In this document: positions 55,263 through 63,960 of the stretch, one piece after another
Layout of the letters: each line of letters begins with the position of its first letter
How positions within the stretch are numbered: the stretch's first letter is position 1
From: ZC4RG30 sp039932715
GTDB taxonomy: Bacteria; Pseudomonadota; Gammaproteobacteria; Steroidobacterales; Steroidobacteraceae
Direction: 5' to 3'
DNA length: 64,000 nt
Assembly: GCA_039932715.1 (NCBI GenBank)
Contig: JBDTPN010000002.1
Location: 128,592-192,591 of the forward strand
Position numbers and translations under genes: made by a program
Notes under the pieces: model-generated
The model's database searches: none
The model's input: the letters and a program-made list of their open reading frames with translations, nothing else
What the model was told of the DNA's origin: nothing

Positions 55263-56861
55263 ATGCTGCCGATCGTAGCCCTCGTCGGTCGGCCAAACGT
55301 CGGCAAGTCGACGCTCTTCAATACGCTGACCAGCACGCGTGACGCCATTGTCGCGGACGTGCCGGGTGTTACCCGCGACCGTCAATATGGATACGGGCGC
55401 CTGGGTCCAGTGCCGTGCATTGTCGTCGACACTGGCGGCGTGATGGCCACGCCTAATGCGGGTGTCGAAACCCTGATGCGCGAGCAGACCGAGCGCGCGG
55501 TCAATGAGGCCGATAGGGTCATTCTTGTCGTGGATGGTCGCGCCGGTCTCACCACCGAAGACCAGTTCGTCGCGCGCCTGCTGCGGCGCGCCGGCAAACC
55601 GCTGTTCCTGGCCGTCAACAAGGCCGAGGGACTGGATCCGGGGGTAGTCGGATCTGAATTCCACCGACTGGGTTGCGGTGAGCCATACGCCATCGCTGCG
55701 GTGCATGGCATCGGCTGCGAATCACTGATGGATATCGTGCTGGCCGGCCTTGAGCCCGACACCGACGCTGCAACGCCCGATGATGATTCCATACGCATCG
55801 CTATTATCGGTCGCCCCAACGTGGGCAAGTCGACACTGGTCAACCGCCTGATCGGCGAAGAGCGCGTGATCGCCACCGACATGCCCGGCACCACTCGCGA
55901 CAGCATCTTCGTTCCCTTCGAACGTGATGGTCGCAAGTTCACATTGATCGATACCGCGGGCGTGCGCCGCCGCGCGCGCGTGGATGACGCTGTCGAACGC
56001 GCCAGCGTGGCCAAGACACTGCAGGCCATTGCCGCCGCGCATATCGTGGTCATGATGCTCGATGCACACGGCGAGGTCGCCGAGCAGGATGCCAGCGTGC
56101 TGGGCATTGCCCTTGAGCGCGGACGCGCGCTGCTGATCGCCGTCAACAAATGGGATGGCATCGCTACCGACCAGCGCGACCAAATCCGCAACGACCTGGC
56201 GCTGCGCCTCAACTTCGTGCCCTTTGCGCCCATACATTTCATTTCCGCACGGCACGGCACGGGTGTAGGTGAGCTGGCCACTGCGGCCGTGCGCGCCTAT
56301 GACGCATCCATGCGCCAGATAGCCACGCCGCAGCTGTCGCGCATCATGGAAAAGGCCATCGAAGCCCATCAGCCGCCTTTCGTCCAGGGTCGGCGCATCA
56401 AGCTGCGCTACGCGCATCAGGGCGGCAAGAATCCGCCGCGCATCATTATTCACGGCAACCAGACTTTCGCGGTGCCTGACGCTTACAAGCGCTACCTGTC
56501 CAATGTGTTTCGCGAAGCCTTTGACCTGTTTGCAAACCCCGTCGTGCTCGAGTTTCGCACCGACGCCAATCCTTATGATCGCCGCCGTGCCCTGCGCAAG
56601 ACCACATCGCGTCCCGACATCGTCGACCGCGGAACCACCAAGGGCAAGAAGGGCGGCAAGGCCAGGGCCAATGCGAAGGCGGCCGCCACCGTAGTCGAAA
56701 AAGCCAGGTCCCCTGCGAAGGCCAAGGCCAAGGCAAAAATCAGGGAAGAGACGCGCTCCAAGGTGCCCAAGCCAGGCAGCAGCCGCAGCGGCAAGGACAA
56801 CCGGCGCGGACCGCGTGTGAAAGCAGCTTCAGGGCGAGCCAACCCCAACAAGCGTCGCTGA
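55263..56861 (+). CDS. der: Ribosome-assembly GTPase Der with lysine-rich tail
   Basis: This 532-residue protein has two tandem GTPase domains (ALVGRPNVGKSTLFN with DTGG; AIIGRPNVGKSTLVN with DTAGVRRRARVDD; NKWD) and a KH-like C-domain ending near DANPYDRRRALRK. It acts in 50S subunit maturation. A tail of about 88 residues rich in Lys, Ala, Arg and Gly (KGKKGGKARANAKAAA; SPAKAKAKAKIREE) follows; E. coli Der is 490. The tail recalls that of adk in this window. Confidence 0.95.
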   Translation: MLPIVALVGRPNVGKSTLFNTLTSTRDAIVADVPGVTRDRQYGYGRLGPVPCIVVDTGGVMATPNAGVETLMREQTERAVNEADRVILVVDGRAGLTTEDQFVARLLRRAGKPLFLAVNKAEGLDPGVVGSEFHRLGCGEPYAIAAVHGIGCESLMDIVLAGLEPDTDAATPDDDSIRIAIIGRPNVGKSTLVNRLIGEERVIATDMPGTTRDSIFVPFERDGRKFTLIDTAGVRRRARVDDAVERASVAKTLQAIAAAHIVVMMLDAHGEVAEQDASVLGIALERGRALLIAVNKWDGIATDQRDQIRNDLALRLNFVPFAPIHFISARHGTGVGELATAAVRAYDASMRQIATPQLSRIMEKAIEAHQPPFVQGRRIKLRYAHQGGKNPPRIIIHGNQTFAVPDAYKRYLSNVFREAFDLFANPVVLEFRTDANPYDRRRALRKTTSRPDIVDRGTTKGKKGGKARANAKAAATVVEKARSPAKAKAKAKIREETRSKVPKPGSSRSGKDNRRGPRVKAASGRANPNKRR

Positions 56862-56870
56862 CCGCGCGAC

Positions 56871-57743
56871 TTACTGCGCAGTTTTTGCTGGTGCCGCAGG
56901 CGCTGGTGTCGCGGGGGCTGGCAGGAACAGCGCGGGATCCACTGACGCGCCATTGAGCAAGACTCCGAAGTGCAGGTGCGGACCGGTGACCCGACCCGTT
57001 GCACCCACCTTGCCGATGACCTGACCCGTCCTGACCACATCGCCTGTTTTTACGGAAAAAGCCGAAAGGTGGCAGTACATGGTCAGGAACCCGCCACCGT
57101 GGTCGATGAGCACGTTGTTGCCGTTGAAGAAGTAGTTCCCGACGTCGACCACAGTGCCATCGGCCGGGGCCAGTATCGGCGTGCCGGTGCCCGCTGCGAT
57201 GTCCATGCCCGAATGGGGATTTCGCGACTGGCCATTGAACACCCGCCGCAACCCGAATGAACTGCTGCGCGGACCATTCACGGGAATGGCCAGCGCGAAC
57301 GTGGCAGGCACGCTCTCACTCTGTGCGTCGTACAGCGCCCGCAGATGTTTCTGCTCGGTCTCCACTCGCGCGGAATCCTCAGCAGAAAGATTGACCTGCT
57401 TTTCGGGCACCTTCAATTGCTGTTCGCGGTATTTCTTGTCGACCACCTTGAAGGGCAGGGTCTGGCTGGGCCCAACATGCCGCGCAACCATCAGGTTGTA
57501 ATTGCCGGGCTTTGTCGCCAGTGAGAGGCCGACAACAGCTTTGTATCGGCCGCGATCGTCAACCGTCAGCACGAGATGATCACCGAAACTCACCTTGGGC
57601 ATGGGATCTGTGGCCGCGCCCACATCAACGATGGCGACGCCGCCGGGCACAAAACTCGCGCGCGGCATCTCCGTGGCTATCGCGAACGTGCAGCATGCGT
57701 TCAGGACTACCGCCGCCAGATACTTACTTTTCATTGCGTTCAT
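56871..57743 (-). CDS. M23-family metallopeptidase, exported
   Basis: This 290-residue protein has a signal peptide (SKYLAAVVLNACCTFAIA) and a C-terminal LytM-type endopeptidase domain with zinc motifs HSGMDIA and TGPHLHFG plus CHLSAF, so likely active against peptidoglycan cross-links. An N-terminal Ig-like region precedes it. ATG 57743 has AAGGATCG upstream; ATG 57734 is possible. The start overlaps the xseA end by 20 bases on the same strand. Convergent with der. Confidence 0.9.
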   Translation of the reverse strand: MNAMKSKYLAAVVLNACCTFAIATEMPRASFVPGGVAIVDVGAATDPMPKVSFGDHLVLTVDDRGRYKAVVGLSLATKPGNYNLMVARHVGPSQTLPFKVVDKKYREQQLKVPEKQVNLSAEDSARVETEQKHLRALYDAQSESVPATFALAIPVNGPRSSSFGLRRVFNGQSRNPHSGMDIAAGTGTPILAPADGTVVDVGNYFFNGNNVLIDHGGGFLTMYCHLSAFSVKTGDVVRTGQVIGKVGATGRVTGPHLHFGVLLNGASVDPALFLPAPATPAPAAPAKTAQ

Positions 57744-58944
57744 CGATCCTTTCCACAGTTGCGGTGGCGCTGCCGCGTGCGAATCGCAGGGAAAGCGCAT
57801 CGCCAACTTGCAGCGCTGCAGCATCGGTGATCGCCGCGCCTGCCGTTGTCGTAACGATGGCGTAGCCGCGATCCAGTGTCGCCAGGGGGCTTATCGAATC
57901 GAGTCCGCGCTGAGCCAGTTTCAATCGCTGGGCCAGTGCCTGCACGCGTTGCTGCCAGGCACGCCGCAGGCGCATGTCCATGTCATCCAGCCGTTGTGCC
58001 TGTTGCGACAGCCGCGATCCCGGATGCGCCTGCTGCAGGCGTGTGGCCAGATGCCCTTGCAGGGCAACGGCACGACCAAGCCGGCCTTCAATCGCGTAGC
58101 GCAACCTCTCGGCCATCGCGAGTATCCCATTGAGCAGTGCGGCGCGATCGGGCACCACCAGCTCCGCAGCGCCCGACGGCGTGGGTGCGCGCACGTCTGC
58201 TGCGAAGTCGGCAATGGTGAAATCGATTTCGTGGCCGATGCCCGTGACCACCGGCACTGCGCAGCGCCTGATTGCCCGCGCCACACGCTCGTCATTGAAG
58301 CACCACAGGTCTTCAATGGAGCCGCCGCCGCGCGCAACGATCAGCACATCGCATTCACCACGAGCAGACACCGCGTCGATGGCGGCAACAATGGATTCCG
58401 TGGCTGCCGCGCCCTGAACCGGAGTGGGATGGATGATCACTGCAGCGGGTGGAAACCTGCGCCGAAGTATGTGCAGCACATCGCGAATGGCCGCGCCGGT
58501 GGGGGAGGTGACCACTGCAATGCGCCGCGGCATGAAGGGCAGCGGCCGCTTGAGTGCCGGATCAAACAGCCCTTCGGCAGCCAGCTTTGCCTTGAGGCGT
58601 TCAAATTCGCGACGCAGCGCGCCTTCGCCGGCGTCCTCCATGCGCTCCGCAATCAGCTGATAGTCGCCGCGCGGCTCGTAGAGGCTGATGCGTCCGCGCA
58701 GCATCACCTGCTGACCATCGCGCGGCCGGAAACCGGTGCCCTGGTTGCGTGCGCGGAACATGGCGCAGCGGATCTGTGCGTCGCGATCCTTGAGCGTGAA
58801 ATACCAATGGCCAGAGGCCGGCGAACTGAAATTGGAGATCTCGCCCTCTATCCACAGCGCGGGCAGGCCAGACTCCAGCAGCATCCGCGCTTCGCGGTTG
58901 AGCCGGCCGACGGTGTAGACGTCGCGTTGTTCGTTGAGGGCCAT
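57724..58944 (-). CDS. xseA: Exodeoxyribonuclease VII large subunit
   Basis: This 406-residue nuclease subunit has an N-terminal OB fold (YTVGRLNREARMLLE; LWIEGEISNFSSPASGHWYF) and a catalytic domain (RIAVVTSPTGAAIRDVLHIL; ARGGGSIEDLWCFNDERVAR; VVTGIGHEIDFTIADFAADV). The coiled-coil region and C-terminal LDRGYAIV follow. The small subunit gene xseB is not in the window. The M23 gene follows and overlaps. Confidence 0.95.
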   Translation of the reverse strand: MALNEQRDVYTVGRLNREARMLLESGLPALWIEGEISNFSSPASGHWYFTLKDRDAQIRCAMFRARNQGTGFRPRDGQQVMLRGRISLYEPRGDYQLIAERMEDAGEGALRREFERLKAKLAAEGLFDPALKRPLPFMPRRIAVVTSPTGAAIRDVLHILRRRFPPAAVIIHPTPVQGAAATESIVAAIDAVSARGECDVLIVARGGGSIEDLWCFNDERVARAIRRCAVPVVTGIGHEIDFTIADFAADVRAPTPSGAAELVVPDRAALLNGILAMAERLRYAIEGRLGRAVALQGHLATRLQQAHPGSRLSQQAQRLDDMDMRLRRAWQQRVQALAQRLKLAQRGLDSISPLATLDRGYAIVTTTAGAAITDAAALQVGDALSLRFARGSATATVERIDERNEK

Positions 58945-58967
58945 GTCGCGATGCTAGCCGCAAGCCG

Positions 58968-59219
58968 TCAATCGCGCAGCAATAGCGTGACCGACTCAGT
59001 GTCGGGATCAAATACTATGCGGGCGTCGCCACTTTCCAGCTGCTCCATCACTTGCGCCACCTTCTGCTCATGCGTGAATTCCCGGTCGCCGTAGTCGGTG
59101 CCCTCGCGCAGCACGAATGACTCGACCAAGCCGAGCAGGGCGTCTGGCGACAGCAATGTGTGCGGCACCTCGATGGCATCGGTGGATTCATTGCGCTCGG
59201 GTTCGTCAGGTTCGTTCAA
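58968..59219 (-). CDS. YheU/UPF0270-like small protein
   Basis: This 83-residue acidic protein matches the UPF0270 (YheU) pattern: LSPDALLGLVESFVLREG, then TDYGDREFTHEQKVAQVMEQ, LESGDARIVFD. The function of the family is unknown. It starts inside the stop of the AraC-type gene (4-base overlap), so it is co-translated with it. Confidence 0.8.
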   Translation of the reverse strand: MNEPDEPERNESTDAIEVPHTLLSPDALLGLVESFVLREGTDYGDREFTHEQKVAQVMEQLESGDARIVFDPDTESVTLLLRD

Positions 59220-60004
59220 TGTGCGCTCGAGAAATAGCGGTTGGGTGTCTGCCCCAGCGACTTACGGAACGCTGCGATGAATGCACTGGGACTGCGATAG
59301 CCAGCCTCCAGAGCAGCCGAGGAGACCTTGTCTCCCGAAGCCAGCAGGCGCATACCGTGCAGCAGTCGTAGCTGCTGGCGCCATTTCCCGAAAGTCATGC
59401 CAGTTTCGTCGATGAATATGCGCTCCAGCGTTCGCTTGCTGGCTCCGGAGCGGCGACTGAGTTGTTCCAAGGTACGTGCATTGCGGGGATTCTTCACCAG
59501 TTCGCTTGCGATATTCATGGCTCGGCGGTCTGCAGGCTGAACAAGCTGCAGGGGGATCGCAGTTGCGTTGCGCACCTGGTCCAGCACGAACTCAATGAAG
59601 TGACGTTCCCTGGGAACGCCCAATTTCCATTTGGGTTGCGTGCACGAGTGAACGAGCAACTCCCTTAACAGCGGCGAAACGTTCATCACGAAGCACTTTG
59701 TGTCGATGCCACGTGTGAGCTGCGGCGCAAGGTAGAGCGTACGCATCGGCACAGCACCAGTCATTGTGATCGAATGCACCTGGCGTGGTGGAATCCACAC
59801 TGCCCGCAGTAGCGGTACCACCCAGATGCCCTGCGCAGTGCGGATGGTCATCACGCCGCGCAAACCAAAGACGACCTGGCCTTCCTGGTGGAAGTGTTCC
59901 GGGATGGAATACCCGCTCGGATAGTCCCAAGAGAGCGTTACCAACGGCGCGGTGCGGCTACTGTCCTTGCGGTCGAGAAACGGCGTTTGTCGTTTTTCCG
60001 ACAT
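59216..60004 (-). CDS. AraC-family transcriptional regulator with cupin sensor domain
   Basis: This 262-residue protein has an N-terminal cupin-like domain (FHQEGQVVFGLRGVMTIRTA) and a C-terminal double helix-turn-helix (TLEQLSRRSGASKRTLERIF; VSSAALEAGYRSPSAFIAAF; SLGQTPNRYF). NimR-type AraC regulators look like this and usually control a divergent neighbour, here the glyoxalase-fold gene 73 bases away. ATG 60004 is chosen; an upstream extension would run into the promoter region. The imperfect palindrome GTGAC-N6-GTCAC (60050-60065) could be an operator. Confidence 0.88.
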   Translation of the reverse strand: MSEKRQTPFLDRKDSSRTAPLVTLSWDYPSGYSIPEHFHQEGQVVFGLRGVMTIRTAQGIWVVPLLRAVWIPPRQVHSITMTGAVPMRTLYLAPQLTRGIDTKCFVMNVSPLLRELLVHSCTQPKWKLGVPRERHFIEFVLDQVRNATAIPLQLVQPADRRAMNIASELVKNPRNARTLEQLSRRSGASKRTLERIFIDETGMTFGKWRQQLRLLHGMRLLASGDKVSSAALEAGYRSPSAFIAAFRKSLGQTPNRYFSSAH

Positions 60005-60077
60005 TTCTTGTCCTAACGGCGGGAGACGACAATACCATTCAGGGGTAGGGTGACGCACAAGTCACGGGAGTAACGCG

Positions 60078-60449
60078 ATGGCACCCAAGGGAATCTATTA
60101 CGTGCTGGTGTTCGTGTCGGATCTGGAGCGAAGCAAGCAGTTCTACCGGGACACGCTGGGATGGAAGCTGGGTACGGACGAACAAGGCATCGCCGGGTTT
60201 TCGTTTGGCAGCGGTTACCTGGTAGTGCACCGTGACGATCGTCCGGTGGGGTCACGCGTTTACGGTGGTGGCATGCACGTCGAGGTCATGGTGGAAGACG
60301 CCCCCGCCGAACACGTACGACTCAAGGGCCTGGGTCTGGCGGTGAGCGAGGTCGTGGACCAACCCTGGGGGGAGCGCAATTTCAACTTTTCCGATCCCGA
60401 CGGCTACCTCTGGTCGTATGGGCAGAGTACCCTCCCCAATTCAAATTAG
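60078..60449 (+). CDS. Glyoxalase/VOC-family protein
   Basis: This 123-residue vicinal-oxygen-chelate protein has paired beta-alpha-beta-beta-beta units: YYVLVFVSDLERSKQFYRDT, LGWKLG, GGGMHVEVMVEDAP, and NFNFSDPDGYLWSY. Family members include glyoxalase I, dioxygenases and antibiotic-binding proteins; the metal residues fit but the substrate is unknown. ATG has GGGAG upstream. It is divergent from an AraC-type regulator, its probable controller. Confidence 0.85.
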   Translation: MAPKGIYYVLVFVSDLERSKQFYRDTLGWKLGTDEQGIAGFSFGSGYLVVHRDDRPVGSRVYGGGMHVEVMVEDAPAEHVRLKGLGLAVSEVVDQPWGERNFNFSDPDGYLWSYGQSTLPNSN

Positions 60450-60487
60450 CCGAGAAAATTAGGCGGTTAGCCCTGCCTTTGTGACGC

Positions 60488-60507
60488 GGGGCCGCATCTT
60501 CGGCCCC
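60488..60507 (+). terminator. GC-rich hairpin between the VOC gene and guaB
   Basis: GGGGCCG and CGGCCCC form a 7-bp stem around CATCTT. No T-run follows, so it is a weak intrinsic terminator at best. It lies just before the guaB promoter. Confidence 0.35.
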
Positions 60508-60514
60508 ATACCCG

Positions 60515-60543
60515 TTTACGCGCAAGCCGACCTTGCGTAGAAT
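60515..60543 (+). promoter_or_regulatory. guaB promoter with -10 next to the start codon
   Basis: TTTACG (4 of 6) and TAGAAT (5 of 6) are 17 bases apart. The -10 ends 5 bases before the guaB ATG, so transcription should start at or inside the start codon. This would make guaB mRNA leaderless. Confidence 0.5.
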
Positions 60544-60548
60544 GGGAC

Positions 60549-62015
60549 ATGCGAATACTCGAAGAAGCCCTCACCTTCGACGACGTCCTGCTGGTCCCGG
60601 CCAGCTCCGACGTCCTCTCCAAAGAAATCGACCTTGGCACCCAGCTCACGAAAAACGTGCGCCTGGGGTTGCCCATACTTTCCGCAGCCATGGACACGGT
60701 CACCGAAGCTCGGCTGGCCATCACCATGGCGCAGGAAGGCGGCATGGGCGTCATCCACAAGAACATGACCATCGAGGCGCAGGCCCGTGAAGTCTCGCGC
60801 GTCAAAAAATTCGAAAGCGGCGTGATCCGCGACCCGATCAGTGTGCCGCCCAACATGACCATTCGCGAAGTGCTGGCACTAACCAACGCGCGCGGCATCT
60901 CCGGCGTGCCGGTGGTGCAGGGCAAGCAGGCCGTTGGCATCGTCACCCACCGCGACCTGCGCTTCGAGACGAAACTCGACGCACCCGTGTCGTCCGTGAT
61001 GACTTCCCGAGAGCAGCTGATCACCGTACGCGAGAACGCTTCCAAGGATGAAGTGCTGGGACTGCTGCACAAGCACCGCATCGAGAAGGTGCTGGTCGTG
61101 GGCGAGGACTCCGAGCTCAAGGGGATGATCACCGTCAAGGACATCCAGAAGGCCAAGGATTTCCCGCGCGCCAGCAAGGACGACACCGGCCGCCTGCGGG
61201 TCGGCGCCGCAGTGGGCACCGCCGCCGATACGCTCGAGCGCGTGGCAGCGCTGCGCGAGGCCGGCGCCGACGTAATCGTGGTGGACACCGCGCACGGCCA
61301 CACCCGCTGGGTGCTCGACACTGTTGCCGCCATCAAGAAGAAGTGGCCGGATCAGCAGGTGATCGGCGGGAACATCGTCACGGCAGAGGCAGCACTGGCG
61401 CTGGCCCGGGCGGGTGCCGATGGCGTGAAGGTGGGCATTGGTCCTGGTTCCATCTGCACTACGCGCATTGTCGCCGGCGTCGGTGTGCCGCAGATTTCGG
61501 CCATTGCCAACGTTGCCAAGGCGCTGGAAGGCACGGGCGTGCCCCTCATTGCCGATGGTGGAATCCGTTACTCCGGCGACATTGCCAAGGCGCTGGCTGC
61601 CGGCGCACATGCAGTGATGATCGGTGGCCTGTTCGCCGGCACTGAGGAATCCCCCGGCGAAGTCGAGCTTTACCAGGGCGCGTCATACAAACAGTACCGC
61701 GGCATGGGTTCGCTGGGCGCCATGTCGGGCAAGTATGGTTCTGCTGACCGTTATTTCCAGGACAACAGCAGCGAACTGGAAAAGCTGGTGCCCGAAGGCA
61801 TCGAAGGCCGCGTGCTCTACAAAGGCACCCTGGTGTCGATTCTCTATCAGCTCTCAGGCGGCCTGCGCGCGGCCATGGTCTATACCGGCACGCGCAGCAT
61901 CGAGCAGATGCGTACGCAACCGAAGTTCGTGCGAATCACCGGGGCCGGCATGCGCGAAAGCCACGTGCACGACGTGCAGATCACCAAGGAGCCGCCGAAT
62001 TACAGGATTTCGTGA
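60549..62015 (+). CDS. guaB: Inosine-5'-monophosphate dehydrogenase
   Basis: This 488-residue enzyme oxidises IMP to XMP with NAD+, the committed GTP step. The catalytic barrel is split by two CBS domains (about residues 92-200; SVMTSREQLITVRENA; IEKVLVVGEDSELKGMITVK). Active-site Cys is in GIGPGSICTTRIVAGVGVPQ. The flap ends near TGTRSIEQMRTQPKF. Length equals E. coli (488). guaA follows after a reverse-strand insertion. Confidence 0.96.
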   Translation: MRILEEALTFDDVLLVPASSDVLSKEIDLGTQLTKNVRLGLPILSAAMDTVTEARLAITMAQEGGMGVIHKNMTIEAQAREVSRVKKFESGVIRDPISVPPNMTIREVLALTNARGISGVPVVQGKQAVGIVTHRDLRFETKLDAPVSSVMTSREQLITVRENASKDEVLGLLHKHRIEKVLVVGEDSELKGMITVKDIQKAKDFPRASKDDTGRLRVGAAVGTAADTLERVAALREAGADVIVVDTAHGHTRWVLDTVAAIKKKWPDQQVIGGNIVTAEAALALARAGADGVKVGIGPGSICTTRIVAGVGVPQISAIANVAKALEGTGVPLIADGGIRYSGDIAKALAAGAHAVMIGGLFAGTEESPGEVELYQGASYKQYRGMGSLGAMSGKYGSADRYFQDNSSELEKLVPEGIEGRVLYKGTLVSILYQLSGGLRAAMVYTGTRSIEQMRTQPKFVRITGAGMRESHVHDVQITKEPPNYRIS

Positions 62016-62030
62016 GGAAAGGGTGAGGGC

Positions 62031-62048
62031 GTCAGAACAGCTTCTGAC
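62031..62048. terminator. Hairpin between guaB and the reverse-strand gene
   Basis: GTCAGAA and TTCTGAC form a 7-bp stem around CAGC, just after guaB and over the stop of the minus-strand gene. No T-run follows directly on either strand, so it is only a possible transcript end for both. Confidence 0.35.
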
Positions 62049-62346
62049 CCGCGACAATCAGGGGGACCGTCGCCGCGGCTGCGAGAAAGAGGCGGACGGT
62101 CAATACGTGAGTCAGATTATCGATCCGCCCGTTGACGACCTCGAAATCTTTGGAAATAAGCTCGCGGACGTGATCAAGATCCGATTTCGTGGCAACCTTG
62201 TCCATCATCTCGCGTTCCATCGCGTCGATGACAGCCTTGGCTTTGTCCGTTGGGACGTTGATGCTCACGAGCGCATCATACATCGAGTAGACCACCCCCA
62301 TAAAACCCCCGATCTGACCGCCATTGGCCGTCATGTTGGACCGCAT
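62032..62346 (-). CDS. Small coiled-coil/membrane-anchored protein of unknown function
   Basis: This protein of about 104 residues has a helical segment (VPTDKAKAVIDAMEREMMDK), VATKSDLDHVRELIS with coiled-coil character, and a C-terminal transmembrane helix (LFLAAAATVPLIVAGQKLF). It resembles small DUF1640-like or phage-borne membrane proteins. The start may be ATG 62346, 62334 or 62301 (GGGGG upstream of the last). It lies antisense between guaB and guaA, and its base composition looks more AT-rich than the flanks, so it may be an insertion. Confidence 0.55.
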   Translation of the reverse strand: MRSNMTANGGQIGGFMGVVYSMYDALVSINVPTDKAKAVIDAMEREMMDKVATKSDLDHVRELISKDFEVVNGRIDNLTHVLTVRLFLAAAATVPLIVAGQKLF

Positions 62347-62370
62347 CAAACCCGCCTGCGAGCCTGTTAA

Positions 62371-63960
62371 GTGCCCGATTCTCCCAAAAACGCCGACATC
62401 CACGCCCACCGCATCCTGATCCTCGACTTCGGTTCGCAGTACACGCAGCTCATCGCGCGTCGCGTGCGCGAGCTTGGCGTCTACTGCGAAATCCGTCCCT
62501 GGGACATCAGCGATGCGGATGTGCGCGCATTCAAACCCAAAGGCGTGATTCTTTCCGGCGGACCAGAGTCAGTTTTGCAGATGGGCGCGCCTTCAGCGCC
62601 GCAGGCGGTGTGGGAAGTTGGTGCTCCCGTGCTTGGCATCTGCTACGGCATGCAGACCATGGCCCGGCAACTCGGCGGCAAGGTCGAGCCCGGCGCCGTG
62701 CACGAATTCGGTTATGCAGAAATCCGCGCCCGCGGACATTCCACGCTGCTCATGGATATCCAGGACCGCGGCAACTTGGAGGGCCACGGCTTGCTCGACG
62801 TGTGGATGAGCCATGGCGATCGCGTCACGCAAATGCCTCTCGGGTTCAAGCTGATCGCCTCCACCGGCGATGTGCCCATGGCCGGCATGGCCGATGAATC
62901 GCGCGGGCTATATGCCTTGCAGTTTCATCCCGAGGTGACCCACACCAAACAGGGCGCACGCATCTACAGCCGGTTCGTGCACGAGATCTGCGGCTGCGGC
63001 AACAGCTGGAACCCGGGAAGCATTATTGAAGACGCCATCGCATGCGTCCGCGCGCAAGTGGGCAAGGGCAAGGTGCTGCTGGGGCTTTCAGGTGGAGTGG
63101 ATTCCTCCGTGGTCGCGGCATTGCTGCACAAGGCCATCGGCGACCAACTCACCTGCGTGTTCGTGGACCACGGCCTGCTGCGCCTCAACGAGGGCGATGA
63201 TGTCATGCGCATCTTCGCGAAGAACCTCGGCGTGAAAGTGATCCGCGTCAATGCGGCCGAGCGCTATTTCCGCGAACTCAAGGGTGTCGCCGACCCCGAG
63301 GCCAAGCGCAAGGTCATCGGAAAACTGTTCATCGAAGTGTTCGATGAAGAAGCCGCCAAGCTCAAGGATGTCGAGTTCCTGGCCCAGGGCACCATCTATC
63401 CGGATGTGATCGAATCCGCCGGCAGCGGCGGCAAGGCCCATGTCATCAAGAGCCATCACAACGTGGGTGGGCTTCCCGCGCACATGAAGATGAAGCTGGT
63501 CGAGCCGCTACGCGAGCTGTTCAAGGACGAAGTGCGCAAGATCGGTCTGGAGCTTGGATTACCCGCCGAGATGGTCCATCGCCATCCTTTCCCCGGTCCA
63601 GGGCTGGGTGTGCGCATACTCGGTGAAGTCACCCAGGCCGCCGCCGAAACCCTGCGACTGGCTGATCACATTTTCATCGAAGAGTTGCGCAAGAGCGGCT
63701 GGTACGAAAAGACCAGCCAGGCGTTTGCGGTATACCTGCCTGTGAAGAGTGTTGGCGTCACTGGTGATGGTCGACGACACGAACCGGTTATCGCTTTGCG
63801 GGCGGTGGAAACCATCGATTTCATGACGGCGCATTGGGCGCATCTGCCATATGAGTTGCTGGATGTGTGTTCGCGGCGGATCGTGAATGAGGTGAAAGGA
63901 ATATCTCGAGTCGTCTACGACATCAGCGGCAAGCCGCCGGCGACGATTGAGTGGGAGTAA
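62371..63960 (+). CDS. guaA: GMP synthase (glutamine-hydrolysing)
   Basis: This 529-residue enzyme makes GMP from XMP. It has an N-terminal class I glutaminase (LDFGSQYTQLIARRVRELG; catalytic Cys in GICYGMQTMARQLGG; HPEVTHTKQG), a PP-loop ATP-pyrophosphatase (LGLSGGVDSSVVAALLHKA) and the dimerisation domain (HPFPGPGLGVRILGE). It ends IEWE before TAA at 63960. Start GTG 62371. The last 40 bases of the window after it show no feature. Confidence 0.96.
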   Translation: MPDSPKNADIHAHRILILDFGSQYTQLIARRVRELGVYCEIRPWDISDADVRAFKPKGVILSGGPESVLQMGAPSAPQAVWEVGAPVLGICYGMQTMARQLGGKVEPGAVHEFGYAEIRARGHSTLLMDIQDRGNLEGHGLLDVWMSHGDRVTQMPLGFKLIASTGDVPMAGMADESRGLYALQFHPEVTHTKQGARIYSRFVHEICGCGNSWNPGSIIEDAIACVRAQVGKGKVLLGLSGGVDSSVVAALLHKAIGDQLTCVFVDHGLLRLNEGDDVMRIFAKNLGVKVIRVNAAERYFRELKGVADPEAKRKVIGKLFIEVFDEEAAKLKDVEFLAQGTIYPDVIESAGSGGKAHVIKSHHNVGGLPAHMKMKLVEPLRELFKDEVRKIGLELGLPAEMVHRHPFPGPGLGVRILGEVTQAAAETLRLADHIFIEELRKSGWYEKTSQAFAVYLPVKSVGVTGDGRRHEPVIALRAVETIDFMTAHWAHLPYELLDVCSRRIVNEVKGISRVVYDISGKPPATIEWE

